Origin: Botryosphaeria dothidea
Lineage: Eukaryota > Ascomycota > Dothideomycetes > Botryosphaeriales > Botryosphaeriaceae
Length of the DNA stretch: 64,000 nucleotides
Direction of reading: 5' to 3'
NCBI GenBank assembly: GCA_011503125.2
Contig: WWBZ02000051.1
Location: forward strand, 2,356,001-2,420,000
Shown: positions 1-11,951 of the stretch, piece by piece
How the letters are laid out: each line of letters begins with the position of its first letter
Numbering within the stretch: the stretch's first letter is position 1
The notes under the pieces: model-generated
Databases searched by the model: none
What the model saw: the letters and a program-made list of their open reading frames with translations, nothing else
What the model was told of the DNA's origin: nothing
Position numbers and translations under genes: made by a program

Positions 1-3000
1 AACAAGAGCTTGGCCCAGATGTAGCCGGGCATGCGCCAGTATTGCTGGAAGACACGGTAGGTGACGTGGTAAACCTGAGACATGAAGGGCATGGCGAACT
101 CGTCGGTTCCACCAACTTCGTCGTCACCGGCGGCGGGCTCGCTTTGTTTCTCGCGGTGGATACGGTCGAGTTCGTCCTGAACGGCCTGGGCCTCCGGGCT
201 TGCTTTCCACACCTCGTGCCAGTCTTGCGTAGACTTTCCACTCGCACCGGCGCCAACGATCTCGAGCATATATCTGAATCGGGTATTAGCACGTGCTCTG
301 TTGAAGTCTCAATAAAGGCGCTTACTCTGCTGGATTCTCATCATCACCGCACTTCCTGGCGCCATTGCGCTCGTAGTAGTCCAGAAGAGTCCTCGAGTTC
401 TGTCCAATGTTTCCGAAGTACACAGTTCTACCGCCCTTGGCAAGGAAGAGCAGACGATCAAATTCTTGGAAGAGGATAGCGCTGGGTTGATGGATAGTGC
501 AGAGGATTGCTTGGCCAGAGTTGGCGAGTTTTCGCAGGAAAGCGCAAATCGCCCAACTGCTCTGGCTGTCAAGACCACTATACTTGTGTTAGTTATTGCC
601 ATTGAAAGGTATGTGACCACGCAAACTTACCTAGTAGGCTCATCCAAGAAGAGAAGAAGCTTCGGTTTCGCCGCGAGTTCCACACCGATGGTCAAGAGCT
701 TCCGCTGTTCGACGTTCAAGCCTTCACCGGGAACGCCGACAACGGCTTCTGCAAAGTCTTCCATGTTGAGCATCTTGATGACGTCTTCGACATAAGCATA
801 CTTCTCTTCTTGCGAGACCGTCTTGGACTGGCGGAGCATGGCACTGAAGCGAAGACTCTCTCGGACGGTAGCAGTCTCAAGATGCAGGTCTTGCTGCTGC
901 ACGTATCCAGTCTTGCGCTGGAAGCTAGAGTCCAAAGGCCTGCCATTGACCAACATATCTCCAGTGATCACACCCATCGAGGTACGCTGAGCCAACACGT
1001 CGAGCAAAGTAGTCTTGCCGGCACCGGAAACACCCATGAGAGCGGTGAGAGTACCCGGCTTAACCCAGCCAGAAACGTTATCCAGCAGCCTTCGGGGCTC
1101 TCCCTTGATCTCGATATCGTAGGTAACGTCCCTCCAGGTAAAGATGTCCTTCTGAGGAGGGATGATGTTGACATCGCCACCCTCAGTTCCGTTCCGTTGA
1201 GCCGCGTCAGGAGCTGCCATCTCCTCATCGTTGGCATTGCCCTTCGGGTTCTCCGTCATGTATGCGGGAACATGGCCACGGCGGAACACCAAGACCTCAG
1301 CCGTCGACGTTGTTGACGAATTGAGCTCGACTGCCACGAAGTAGATGACGAAGAAGCCGATGAGGAAGGCAATGAGGATTCCGAAATTGCGCCACACGTG
1401 GTCGTAGGAATAATCGTAGTTTGCTTTGATGTAAGCGTCACCAGAAACAGTCCGCTCTCCAGCCACAGCACCCCTGACGGAGCAGATGAAGCTGTCTCCT
1501 TCAAGGTTGTCATAAGAAGGAATGAAGCCGGAGCAAGTGAAGTTTCGACCGTGGTATTGGTTGGCGACGAGGATTTCAAAGGCGTAGAAGACCGGGTTGA
1601 TCCAACGGATCCAGCCAAACCAGTCCTTCATGTAGTCTGTCGGGATGGCGAAACCTGTGTAGACGACGATGGCCAAGACCAAAACACCCGCAAGTGACAT
1701 GGCCTGGGAGACAGTCTTCGTGACAGCGGCCATGGTCCTGAAGACGGCGCTCATGACAAACATGGAGATGAAGCTGATGAGGAAGTAGATGAAGAACTGA
1801 GAAGCCTCTCGTCGGAAGCCGGTCATGAAATAGTAGATCAGGTTGAAGACCACTGCTAAAGCGAATTTAACTGGGATGTCGGCCACAACACCAGCAACGG
1901 CCTCTGTAAATGGATGGTAGAATGCGTAGGATGCGTGCTTTTCTACTATTGGCCGCTGAGAGTAAAGAGAGTTGATCTCTGCAATGGCGATAAGAGCATT
2001 GAGGAGAATACCAAAGAAAAGGGCCGCGTTCGTTGAGAAGAAGCCCTGTGTGGCAGCGGGGGTGCCGTAGAACAAGGAACCGATGATGAGTGCTTGGATA
2101 ACCTGACTGATCAACATGGTCAGGGTTGCCGCCTTGTCGTTCCACATTCGCTGGTAAGCTCTCTTAGTGTTGAGCTTGATCTGCATGGGAACTGAGAGAA
2201 TGTAGGGAGACTGCGGCCGGGCATGCTTCGACTGGGCTTGCCGTTTCGACTCGTGGAAGTCTGCCACGGCTTGACTACCCGATGGGAATTCATCCTTGTG
2301 GTGTTCAATCTCCCTCTGAAGTCTTCTGTACGCATCCGACTGGCGCCAGTATGCTTCAAACTCTTCCGGAGTTCTGGGGACCCTGTTCTCCATCCCCTTT
2401 TGCGGCTGCCTCTCTCCGGGATTGGTGACTGAGGTCAAGAAATCACCCGTTGTTTGACGAGGGGGGCAGTACCAGCCTTGTTCCTCGAAGAACTGTTTCG
2501 CAGCGTTCGTTGGGCCGAAGTAGATCTCGCGACCTTCGTAGAGGACGACAGCCTTGTCGAAAACGTCGTAGATGGCTTGAGAGGCCTGGTAAATGGCGAC
2601 CGCATGAGCGGAGCCGGTAAGGTCCGCCATGATCCTCAACGCCTTGACAAACTCCAGGGCCGTGGCGGCATCTAGACCCCTTGTCGCATTGTCCCACGCG
2701 GCGATGGGGGCCGCAGAGAGGGCCATTTCAGCGATACTCACACGCTTCCTTTCGCCACCAGAGACGCCGCGAATGAAGTCGTTGCCAACCTTGGTGTTGT
2801 ATGTATGGCTCAGGCCAAAGACGGCCATGACAATGCGCGTAAAGTCCCTGATGGCGTCCTCTCGTGTCTGGCCCTCAATACGAGTCGATGGCGTCCTGTA
2901 AGCCGCTGCCATCTCAAGCGTCTGGCCGACGGTGAGGTGAGGGAAGTGTTTGTCGACCTCTTGGTTGTAGACAAGTTCTCCTTTGAATTCCTTGAGCATC

Positions 3001-3809
3001 TGTTTTTGAGGAATGCCGTTGTAGTCAATCTCGGAATTTGGGTCCAAAGAAAGGCCATGAAGTTCACCGCACATTGTCTTGAGCAATGTTGAGCAACCAC
3101 TTCCGGGACGGCCGAGGACAATCAACAGCTCTCCGCTCCTCATCAATCCGTCGAAATCCTTGAGAATACGCTTCTCGTTCTTCTGGCCGAGGCCCAGATA
3201 TTCATTGAGGCGGAAAGGTGCCATGAGGATGGAGCCCACGTTCTTCTGAAGGTTCAAGGCTGATCCGGAGCCAGACACATTGAGATTGCGAAAGAGCACA
3301 CCGGCCTTGCTGACCTTGATGTCTGATTCATCAATGGTGCGCATCATGAAACGCAGCCATTTGTAGAGATCGAAGCTTTTGCTGGTAGGATCGAGTTCAG
3401 GCGAATCGGGAGTGATGCCGGCTAGCGTACTGACCCTCGATAAGGCCTGGGAATACTGTGATGTAAGGCGGCGTTGTAGTGATGGCCGTCCAGAAAGGTT
3501 GCTGGCGAGCCTCCTCAACTCAGCTTCGTCTTCGGCGTGGATGGGTGCGTAGGTATGGGAGGGTTCGTCGTCTCCAGAACTCGATGTACCGGACTTTTCG
3601 GCGTCTGTGATCGAGTGGTCACTCGAATGATGCCTGGCCCCTGTTCGGATGGGCATGTATTCCTTGGAGTCCTCCTCTTCCTCCTCAACAACGGTTTTCT
3701 CCTCAGCCTCCTCATGGCGGTCGACTCCATCGTCGGAGAGACCGTCTGGCGCGTAGGTGTCACGCCCAGAGGCGGTCCTCCTGATGCCGTCATCGCCTCT
3801 TCGAGACAT
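1..3809 (-). CDS. PDR-type ABC multidrug transporter (3' end outside window)
   Basis: Full-size fungal ABCG/PDR efflux pump of the plasma membrane, ATP-driven, for drugs and lipophilic toxins. Exons on the minus strand: 3809-631, 577-326, 273-1; about 1234 residues are visible of a usual ~1500. Order is NBD1-TMD1-NBD2-TMD2, the last only begun. NBD1 has Walker [13 protein letters not shown] near residue 232, with Cys replacing Lys, and signature VSGGERKR near 347. NBD2 has Walker [13 protein letters not shown] near 924 and a degenerate signature [12 protein letters not shown] near 1028. This asymmetry (non-canonical Walker A in site 1, non-canonical signature in site 2) is normal for PDR pumps, so it is not damage. 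Hydrophobic TMD1 lies around residues 560-820. Intron 1 joins EPTS to GLDSQSS; intron 2 joins NPAE to YMLE. The N-terminus (first ~110 residues) is acidic and Ser-rich. Substrate cannot be told from sequence. Confidence 0.95.
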
Positions 3810-4005
3810 ATTGCTTCTCCTGAGGTAGGATGCGGCGGGTAGTGTTGTGATGGCCTAGGCCAAGGGATGAAGTTTGAAGGGTCTCGCTCCGCTGAGAGGA
3901 GAGTGATTTTTTGGGATAGGATGGGGATGGTAGAGAGAATGGTTGGGATCGAGATAGTTGTCAGCGGTTGTTTTTCTGGAAAGACTTGGTTCATGAAGGT
4001 TATTG

Positions 4006-4013
4006 TATATATA
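4006..4013 (-). promoter_or_regulatory. TATA-like element upstream of the ABC transporter
   Basis: TATATATA lies about 200 bp upstream of the transporter ATG at 3809, a usual distance for a fungal TATA box plus a 5' leader. It is the only strong AT-run close upstream in otherwise mixed sequence. No clear yeast-type PDRE (TCCGCGGA) was seen nearby. Inference only. Confidence 0.4.
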
Positions 4014-6527
4014 GGAGAGGGGAGCAATCTTGTTGTTATTTGGTCTCGGTTTATTCTGATATAACAAAGGGCCGGGAGCCGGTGCAGCGATAGCCGCCCC
4101 GCTGTTTGAGCGCGGAAGGTAACTAGTAGCTGGCAGCCGGATGCACCCTGCAAGGTGTTATTACTCATCGAGGCAGGCTGTGTTAGCAAGTGCGGGCGAG
4201 GACAATTTGCGCCGGGTCCGCATGTTTAGAGTATTCTTGGCTGACGTGTCGGGACCTGTAGAGAGGAGCGGTCTAGGCGCAACTTGCGAGGGCCAGAGAA
4301 CAGTAGCGCGCCCTTTGCCGGAAAGGGAGCAGTAGGTGAGCCTAAGCATCGTATCCGGGCGAAAAGCAAGCAAGTCACACAGAAAGTAAGCAAGCGCAGG
4401 CGGGCAACCGGCAACCGGCTCGCCGGGATCGAGCTGCAGCTACAAGCCACAGAGGATTAGCATGCTCCCACGTCATCCCAGAATGGTGTTTTGCAACAGC
4501 GGAGCATCTATCCGGCCTGCTTGGCACCGGATACCACCGGAAGCGGCAGGCTTGCATCGCAATGTCGATGAGGCAACTGCAGGACCGAGAAGGAGATCGC
4601 CGGCCGTTCGGGCCATGCGCGCGGTCCGCCCGGGGCCCATGACGGGGTGGTGAAGGGGAAGGGCGCAGCAGTCGAGGGAGGGCTTGGTTAGGTGTTCGGA
4701 GGAACAAACTCTCCGCCAGCGCTCCGGCAACGCCAATTGGCCTCCGGGAGCGCTTGTTGGTCAGCTCCGGCGGCGTCGAGTCGTTTGCGGAGGCGGAGAG
4801 TGGAAGGGGTTGAGGGGCGGAGAGGAGAGCGGAACGAGACGACGGCAGACCCCCCGCGTTCCTGCCCTCGCCGTAAGGCTCGTCGACGCCGCTACCCTCG
4901 ACCTAGCTCCTCCAGAGCCTCGGGATCCATCTCATCGGCGTGTCTGAGACCCTGAACAACCCGAGCCTCCAGGCGTCCTTCGGCATCGCAGGCCAAGCAG
5001 CCCGATGCGTCGCCGTCCGGAGCGCGGAGCCCGCGGCACCCGAGAGCGGACCGGTGGCAGGGCTCGGGACACGCCTACACACGCTCGGGAATCACCCTCA
5101 ACGTCAGCGCGTGAAATTTACCTATTTAGGTTCAGCTGCGAAGGCAATCGCACAAAAAGGAGCGGACACATCGGCCGATAGAAACGTTTCGTGCTCAGCT
5201 ATTCGTCCGCCTTTCCCCCGTAGCACTCCCGGCGTCGGGTCGTCCATTTCTTCTCATCCGCTCACAAATAATGTCCCTAGTCTTTCGTCAGCTCCTAATG
5301 GATATCTCGGGTTTCTCTCAAAGGTACGACAGCCAAGCGTAGGAGCGTGCGCATGATCGAAGCAGCTGTCGGGACATACATCTACCGCAAGACCACCCGC
5401 CGGTAGTCCAAACGAGAATTCCACCTCCTGCATGTGGTGACTTCCTCGTCGTCGTTCCTTGAGAATCGAGTCTGACATTTGCGCTTCCCGCATTCTTTCA
5501 AAGTTCTAAGTCCGCCCATCTCTGCATAACTTAACGTGGGGCCCGGTTTGTCGATTGATTGAAGCGTAAATGAAAGATTGAATGAGCTGGAGAGTTGGTA
5601 CTAAGACTCTTCTTGTGCGGGTTTGACATCGGTTTGCTCGGGCCCGCGAAATTCGAACAATTCATCTTTAGATCTGTCTTGAACTCGCCCCAATGGCCAG
5701 CTGTTGCGCGCCGTCCTCTTTCATCCTGGCCAAAATTCGACGACAAGTGCGTATCTGTGGCGAGGCATAGACTCTGGTCGTGAGCACAAACACCCGGGGC
5801 GCGATTATCTGGCCTCTTGCCTGAACGAATGGTCAGCAAGAAGTCAAAGACAGCGGGATTCGCTGTTTCGGCGCTTCGGGCCCGGGAGGCCTCGGAACTC
5901 GCAGCCAAGTCGTACATAAACTTTCCGCTCCCCGCACTACTCTAGCCTGAGAGCAACTCAAGGCGCACCAGGGCGCACAGGATGGGTGGAGTTAGGGGAA
6001 TGCTCCTGCCATTTTCGAACACTCGGGACCGAACACGACACACTTTGCAGCGCGGTTGGGAATTTCACGCTCAAGTGTCTGTGCAACTCCAGAGGGGAGT
6101 GGACGCGCGTTCCGCCCCGCGAGAGAGGAGAAAGGCGCGCAATTCCGCCGCCAGGAACGCCACGCACAGGGCCAACATCGGTCTGAGTCCTCTAGGCAGG
6201 GCTACGCAGCACACGCAAGCAGGCGGCGCAATGACCACTAAACGGCCGCTGCTCAAACGTCCACTTGTGCGCTCCCCCAGAAGGCTTATCGCAAACAAGC
6301 CTTTTCGTCTGGACGCGTGCTCCCCCGGATCGACCCTTGTTTTTCTTTGGGGGCGGTCCCTTAGTCTGACTGTGCTAAGGCTGACCTTCAGGTCTTCTTC
6401 ACAGCCCGTCAAGCTGTCGCTCTCCGCCCTCTCTTGGGCGGGCAGGACCATCATAGCTTAGCTGCATGCCTGATTTGCGCTACGGCCCTACCGTTTCCTG
6501 CTCTCGCTTGCATGTAACGCTGGCGCG

Positions 6528-6554
6528 CAGGGTCCTGTCAAGAGCAGGACCCTG
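6528..6554. repeat. Perfect 10-bp inverted repeat with 7-nt spacer
   Basis: The arms CAGGGTCCTG and CAGGACCCTG are exact reverse complements separated by TCAAGAG. Transcribed, this would form a stable hairpin. It lies in the long gap between two minus-strand genes, with no ORF around it. Its function is unknown; it could be part of an untranslated RNA, a protein-binding palindrome or chance. Confidence 0.6.
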
Positions 6555-8442
6555 AACATCCTCAAAAAACTGGCGGCTTCCCACTCGCCCGTACCCGCAG
6601 AAGCAGGCCTCAACCTTGCACCATCCATCTCGAATAGACGAACAACGCTCGATACCCGGCAATGATCCACACGAGAATCGTTCGATTTAAGCTCACGTAT
6701 CAGCCTTCCCTCCCTATTTTTGAGCAACCAATGTTTCCTCCCCAGTAGCGTTGCCTTTGCAAATCGCTCTTCGGCTTCTTCCTCGAGCTTCCCGCCTCTT
6801 TTTATTCTTACTGCAAGTCATTACATCACCGTCTCAAAATGTCTCTGAAATGTCCCCGCCACCATGAAACCGGCACAAACCCGTTTCCACATGCAGCATC
6901 CAGTGCGAGAAAGAAAAAAAGAAGCTAGAGGCAACACGTTGCGAAAAAGTGCGGCATTTCCTTGCCGTCCAATCGCTCTCCCGAAACTCAGGCCAACTTA
7001 GCTCTGCTGCAAGACACACATTCCGTCTTCCGCGGACGCGCGCTTCCCTCCCCTCTCCTCCGGCGAGTGCTGTCTCTCGCACATGGCAAGGCCACCCGCC
7101 TCGCACATGTGCGTGATGACCGTTGAGAAGTATGATCGGCACCCACCCTCGCCGGCGTCCAACGCAGGCCAAAAGAAGCCGCCGATCGTGCCGACGGCAT
7201 GCCCCCATGTCTCTCTTCGGTGTCGACCCACGGGCAGAAGCCCGGCTATGTTTCGAACTAGCCTTCCTGCGTGTCTCGGCTGGTGCAGCCACACTCCACC
7301 TAGATCTGGCAGCCGTGCCACTTCCAGTCCATCAGGCCTGCTCTCTCGCCCTTGAATCGGACGAGCACGAAACAGTAAGCGAGAGAAAGCGCAAAAAATA
7401 AAAAGTACCAGAAACCTAACGCGATCTTCACCGTAGCGTTTCGTACACAGCTCCGTCTCATAGGTTCTTTAGGCGAAACTTTTCCCCGTGTTCGCAATGA
7501 GGGAGGAAGGTTTTACGGGCCGAAGTGAAATCAATCCACGATCTACGAAGGATCAGAGGGGAAGAAAGGCCCGTACCAGATGCGAGCAGTAACATCTTTT
7601 CTTCTTCTTCTTCGGCTATCCAGAAGCTTGTTCTCCTGTCAAACCTAACGGTTTCTTTTTTTTTTCTCTTCTTTAGCCAATCGAGAGGAATGTCTGTAGG
7701 TCGGGAGAAGGGGCGAGACCGCTTCCCGCTTTCTAGCTCTTCTTCCCGTCAATCAACGATTGGCTAGGCGACGGGGGGAACGAGGGAGACGCTGATCATC
7801 ACGGGGCAACGGCGGCTGAGAAAGTGACAAAGGAACAAGCAAAGTTTTTTAACTTTGGACTAAAGACGGTGATCGTCGTGAGGCGAGCAAAGAGAGACCC
7901 ACCGGCTCACCTGAATTGGCACCCCGCAGAGACAAAGAGATTGTCCCTTTTTGAGACATGAAGACGAGACAGAATGATTGAGGAAAGCTTGGGCCTGTTC
8001 CCGTGTGCTTTGAGCCCAAAAAAATCATTTCGGGAGAAAAGAAAAATGAAAGCGTCAGTGCTGCAACACATACACACAGAGAAAGTGAAGACGTGGCAAA
8101 AATGGCACCCATTGCCGCGTATGGAAGCAGGTCAACAAAAGGAATCATTCTTCAACCGACCATTCTGACGTCACGTAGTCTGAAAAATGGGGGAATTGTG
8201 CTGTCAGGAACCACCTGCGCTTGCTTGAAGAACCCGAAATCGGAAAGAGGAAAAAGAGAAACAAGCACAACCACGCCATGGACCATTTGGGTAATCCCAG
8301 TGACACCTTTACTCCGATTTTTGCACATCCTTGGAAACCAGAAAACTATTTCGCAGATGCCGCCCGCCCGCTTAAACGCACTCAAATAATGAACAAATGG
8401 AATAACAGTCAATGATAGATCAATCCATCCTCAACCTGAGCG

Positions 8443-10350
8443 TCATGCCACCAGTGACTGTAGGTCAGACTGGTGCGGTTGCTCTTGGTGTCTCTCATGA
8501 TGGACTTGATGTGCCTGTTCGGACTCGTGCCTTTCGTGGATTTGACTGTGGCTCTGGTGCTCGTGAATATGGCCATGGTTCGGAGGTTGTTCTGGCTCGC
8601 GCGTACGCTCTTCCATACGAGTATCTGGCGCACCACCGGTGGAAAGCCTTCCCTCCGGCCGACTAAGTTCTGAGTGTCCCTGTCCAGGCGTTAAATGACC
8701 GGCATTAGACGAGTCTGGACCAGCTCTTGCCTCCGTGTTATGACCACCGACCGAGCCGACAGATGCAGAGGGTGAGGCCGATGCTGGGCTTGCCAGGTTT
8801 TGCCTCATCATAGTCCCGGGGTACCCTCCCATCTCGATATCCGAATGCGTGGTATCGTTCTCAGGGGGAGGCTGAGTCATGCGGAGTTCCGGTTCCCGTA
8901 CCTCTTTCCAGGAGCACTTTGCGTGCTTTTTGGTGCAGCCCATGCATGCAGTCAGATTCTTTAAACAATCCATGTGAAGTCTCCTGCAACGGTCGCACGG
9001 CGGCAAAATTCTCTCTCCTTTTGACAGAACTTCCATGCGCGCAACCATCTCCGCCTTGAATGGGCCTCCATCGTCTTTTTCGGTAGACTGGGGATGTTGC
9101 GAACCCGGTCGCGCTCCATGGGATGGAAGGAGCTGAGAAGGCGTACTGGGAATTGGGACTGGTGATGTGTTGGATAGGAGGAGCTGCGCATATTCTTTCT
9201 CGCTATAGGGAAGTCCGTTTGGGCCACTCGTCGTGTTACTGGGAGCATGCGTAGATGTTTTATTTCCCGAAGCAGACCCACCAGCCGAGTATTGGCTGGC
9301 ACTGGAGCCCCGGCGGATTTGATCACCGTTCGAGCCTTGTGTCCTGCGGTCGTTGATCGTCGAAAATTTGCTCATGAGCTCGGTGCGAGTGGCAGGGGAT
9401 GCGCCGTTCCTGCCGGTATCGTGCTCGGCTGGTGGCCTTGAGTTAACGGCGACAAAACCTCCGGTGGGCGACTTGGACAGGGCTGCCAGGGCTGCGTTGG
9501 CATTTTGGCCGAGGCCGTTCATCAATGCGACATTGGATGGACTGGATGCGCGGACCGCTGCGGGACTGTTAGTGGCTCGGCGATCGAGGATGGCCTGCTT
9601 GCGGCCTTTCAGACGATGGTTCAATTGACGAGTGCGCGCGGCGACTGCATGGAAAAATTAGTCGCAACATAGAGATGGAGACTGAAGCGGCAACAGACCT
9701 TGGTCAGCTAGTTGACATATCTGTGCCAAGTTCTTCTCCAGTATTTCCAACGTGCCCAGTTCCTTCTCCTCATCCTCGACAATTGGCTGCGGCGGGATCA
9801 TCTTTTGGGGAATACCACTGCTGATCAGCACGTAGTCCTCCTCACTAATCTGAACGCGGCACTGCTTCGTATAGAACTGGCAGACGCGAACCCCTTCGCT
9901 CATCTGGCCCAGGGAGAACTGCTCGGGCTTGTTGTGCGCAAACTCGACAACGTCGAGCCAGGTCACATTGGCAGGCTCTTTGCCATGCGACTTCAAGACC
10001 TTGGGCGGGCCGTCGAACAGGCGCTCGAAGCGCTTGATGAGTATCGGTCCAAGCGGGCGGGCGCCGAGATTGCAGGCCATGCTCTCGTGGCGGTCGAGCA
10101 CGCCCTGGTACTCGCCCAGCAGCTGCAGGATGCTCGGCAGGGTGTCATCGCCGGAGATAAGGGGCAGGTCCTCGGTGTACTGGCGGGCGAGGTAGTTGAT
10201 CTGGAGGTGGTTGGAGGTTTTGGCCGTCTTGGGCGGCGGCGCAGGAGGAGCATGCGCGGCGGCATCGTGCGAAGGGCTGCGCTTGCGCTTGAGCTGCTCG
10301 GTCATGGTGGCGGTCGACGAGGACGGGTCGTGGTGGGCGCCTTGGTCCAT
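8443..10350 (-). CDS. Zn2Cys6 regulatory protein with internal zinc cluster
   Basis: Two exons, 10350-9699 and 9644-8443, give 617 residues; the intron joins LADQ to VAARTRQLNHR. Residues ~40-200 form a conserved-looking N-terminal domain (NYLARQYTEDLPLISGDD onward, then an HESMACNLGARPLGP stretch). A zinc cluster of pattern CX2CX6CX6CX2CX6C starts near residue 431 (CDRCRRLHMDC, then CMGC and KC), matching the fungal binuclear Zn2Cys6 spacing. The middle (about 225-420) is Ser/Pro/Gly-rich and probably disordered; the last ~50 residues are rich in His, Gln and Glu. Zn2Cys6 fingers usually sit near the N-terminus, so the central position is unusual. Likely a nuclear transcription regulator; the target is unknown. 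The divergent neighbour is LSM7. I do not recognise a named orthologue with certainty. Confidence 0.85.
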
Positions 10351-11951
10351 GGCTTCGGAGGGGAGCAGCGTGGCCGCGAGCGAGGGCCTTGTGGGAGCTG
10401 CGAGAGGAGAGCGAAGCGGGTGCTGGGAACGCGGTAGGGCTAAGGGTCAGGGCGCAGCGGAGAAGCAGTCGGAACGGGAGCAATGCTCGGCAAAGCCGCG
10501 GTCAGCGAGGCGCGGCGCCACAGTCGGCCGAGACGCCTGGATTTGCGGAGCACTAGAGCGCAACGCGCACGGGGGGAGGCGGTGGCTGCGAGGCGATGGG
10601 GGAGCGCGAGAGAGAGGGGGTGCTCGGATGGGAGGGCATGCGGCGTGAAGGGGAGGAGAAGAGAGGGCGGGCGGAGCGGTGGGACGCCGACGAGGAGGGT
10701 GGAGGCAAAGCGGAGGGCTCGCGCACGATCGGGTAGCCGGCACAGCTCGCAGGGAGGGAGCTCTAGGCCTGGCGGAGGCGATACTGGATCAGCGGTGCGC
10801 GCCGACCGCTGGCCTCTGATGAGGCTGCGTGAGCGGACGGCGGCACAGCGGGATGGCTCGGAGCCAGCGCCTGGGCGTTTCTTCCGCGTCGCGTGGCTCC
10901 CTCCACCGTCACACGCGTCGCAGAGCACTCCCGTGGGGCCGCCAGTGCAGACAGGCTCGCCGTGCTGAGAGATGGGAATAAGGCTCTCTCGTCGAGCTCC
11001 GCCGGACGCTAAGCTCACGGAAACGATGGCTCGCGACGCCACAGCCACGGCGGATCCGCGGCCCACCTGTACGCTCCTGCTCTCTCTGGTAATAGTAGAT
11101 GGCGGAACAGCTTTGCTGCCAGGCGGAGGTGTGGTCCTCTCTCAGGAGCTCGCCACGCCACGGCTGCAGCAGGATGCACCGCGTCGCGCCAGCCCGTCCC
11201 AGAAAGGCTAGCAGAGGAATTGAGGGCCATGTTCCGTCGCCCACTGGCTCCTCGGAGCCCACGCAGCTCCGGCAGCCAGCGCGCGCCTGTCACGGCTGAC
11301 GAATGCCAATGACCACGCTCCCGCCCGCAGAGTACACGCGCTCCGTGCGACCCGTTTCCAAACCGGACCTCAAAAGCTTGGCTCTCGGCTGAAGAAACCG
11401 GGTTGCTGTTCGGCTCGACTTTTCTCCATCTAGAGCCTGGGGTTGAGGTCAAAAGTGATCCTTGCGGCAGAGCGGCAGAGCGGAATGTGGGGGTGGGCTA
11501 TAGGGAAGCTTGAGACAAATAAATACCGCAGCGCCTGCCCGGCCGAAGAGAGGGTGGATTGCAGGAGGGGCTGGCTGGAAACAAAATGCGAAACGCATAT
11601 CATGTCGGAGATAAGCACTCGGTGCTGGTCGGAGGACCGGTGTTTGGTGTGCGCGAAATACAGCGTATCGAACGGCGCAATGTCTGCAGCGAGGAGCGAG
11701 TGATGAGCCTTCAATCCGCATGGTCGTGACATGAAACATGCACAGTGCGGTCGATCTCACGCCCACACGCGTCCCAAGGAGCACTCACCACGCTGCCTCT
11801 TTCCGCTCCTAGCGGAAATTCGGCTAATCCCCGGCGCTTCGGCGGGGCTCAAAATCGCACTGGCCATCGTCACCGCCCGCGCAGCTCGCGGCGGACAGAC
11901 TCGCGCACTACTGCGCTATCCATCTCGACAGCACCACCTCCACCACCTACC
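10351..11951. other. Divergent intergenic region between the Zn2Cys6 gene and LSM7
   Basis: About 1.6 kb of mostly GC-rich DNA between divergently transcribed genes, so it contains both promoters. Several overlapping frames are open on both strands because GC-rich DNA has few stops, but none shows a domain or conserved composition. A CCGCGG-containing palindromic stretch (GGATCCGCGG) lies near 11054. No other feature was recognised. Confidence 0.5.

Larger units (their letters stand above)
3810..8442. other. 4.6-kb ORF-poor intergenic region upstream of the ABC transporter
   Basis: Both neighbours are on the minus strand, so this holds the transporter promoter and leader (right of 3809) and the 3' UTR of the Zn2Cys6 gene (left of 8443). 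Only short overlapping frames are present, none with a recognisable motif or plausible splice structure. Contents seen: a TATA-like run at 4006, a perfect 10-bp stem hairpin at 6528-6554, and pyrimidine-rich tracts at about 7595-7680. No tRNA, 5S rRNA or transposon ends were recognised. Confidence 0.5.

Noticed and set aside
1..3809. Damaged Walker A and signature motifs in the ABC transporter
   Set aside because: Cys for Lys in site 1 Walker A and the degenerate site 2 signature are normal in fungal PDR pumps.
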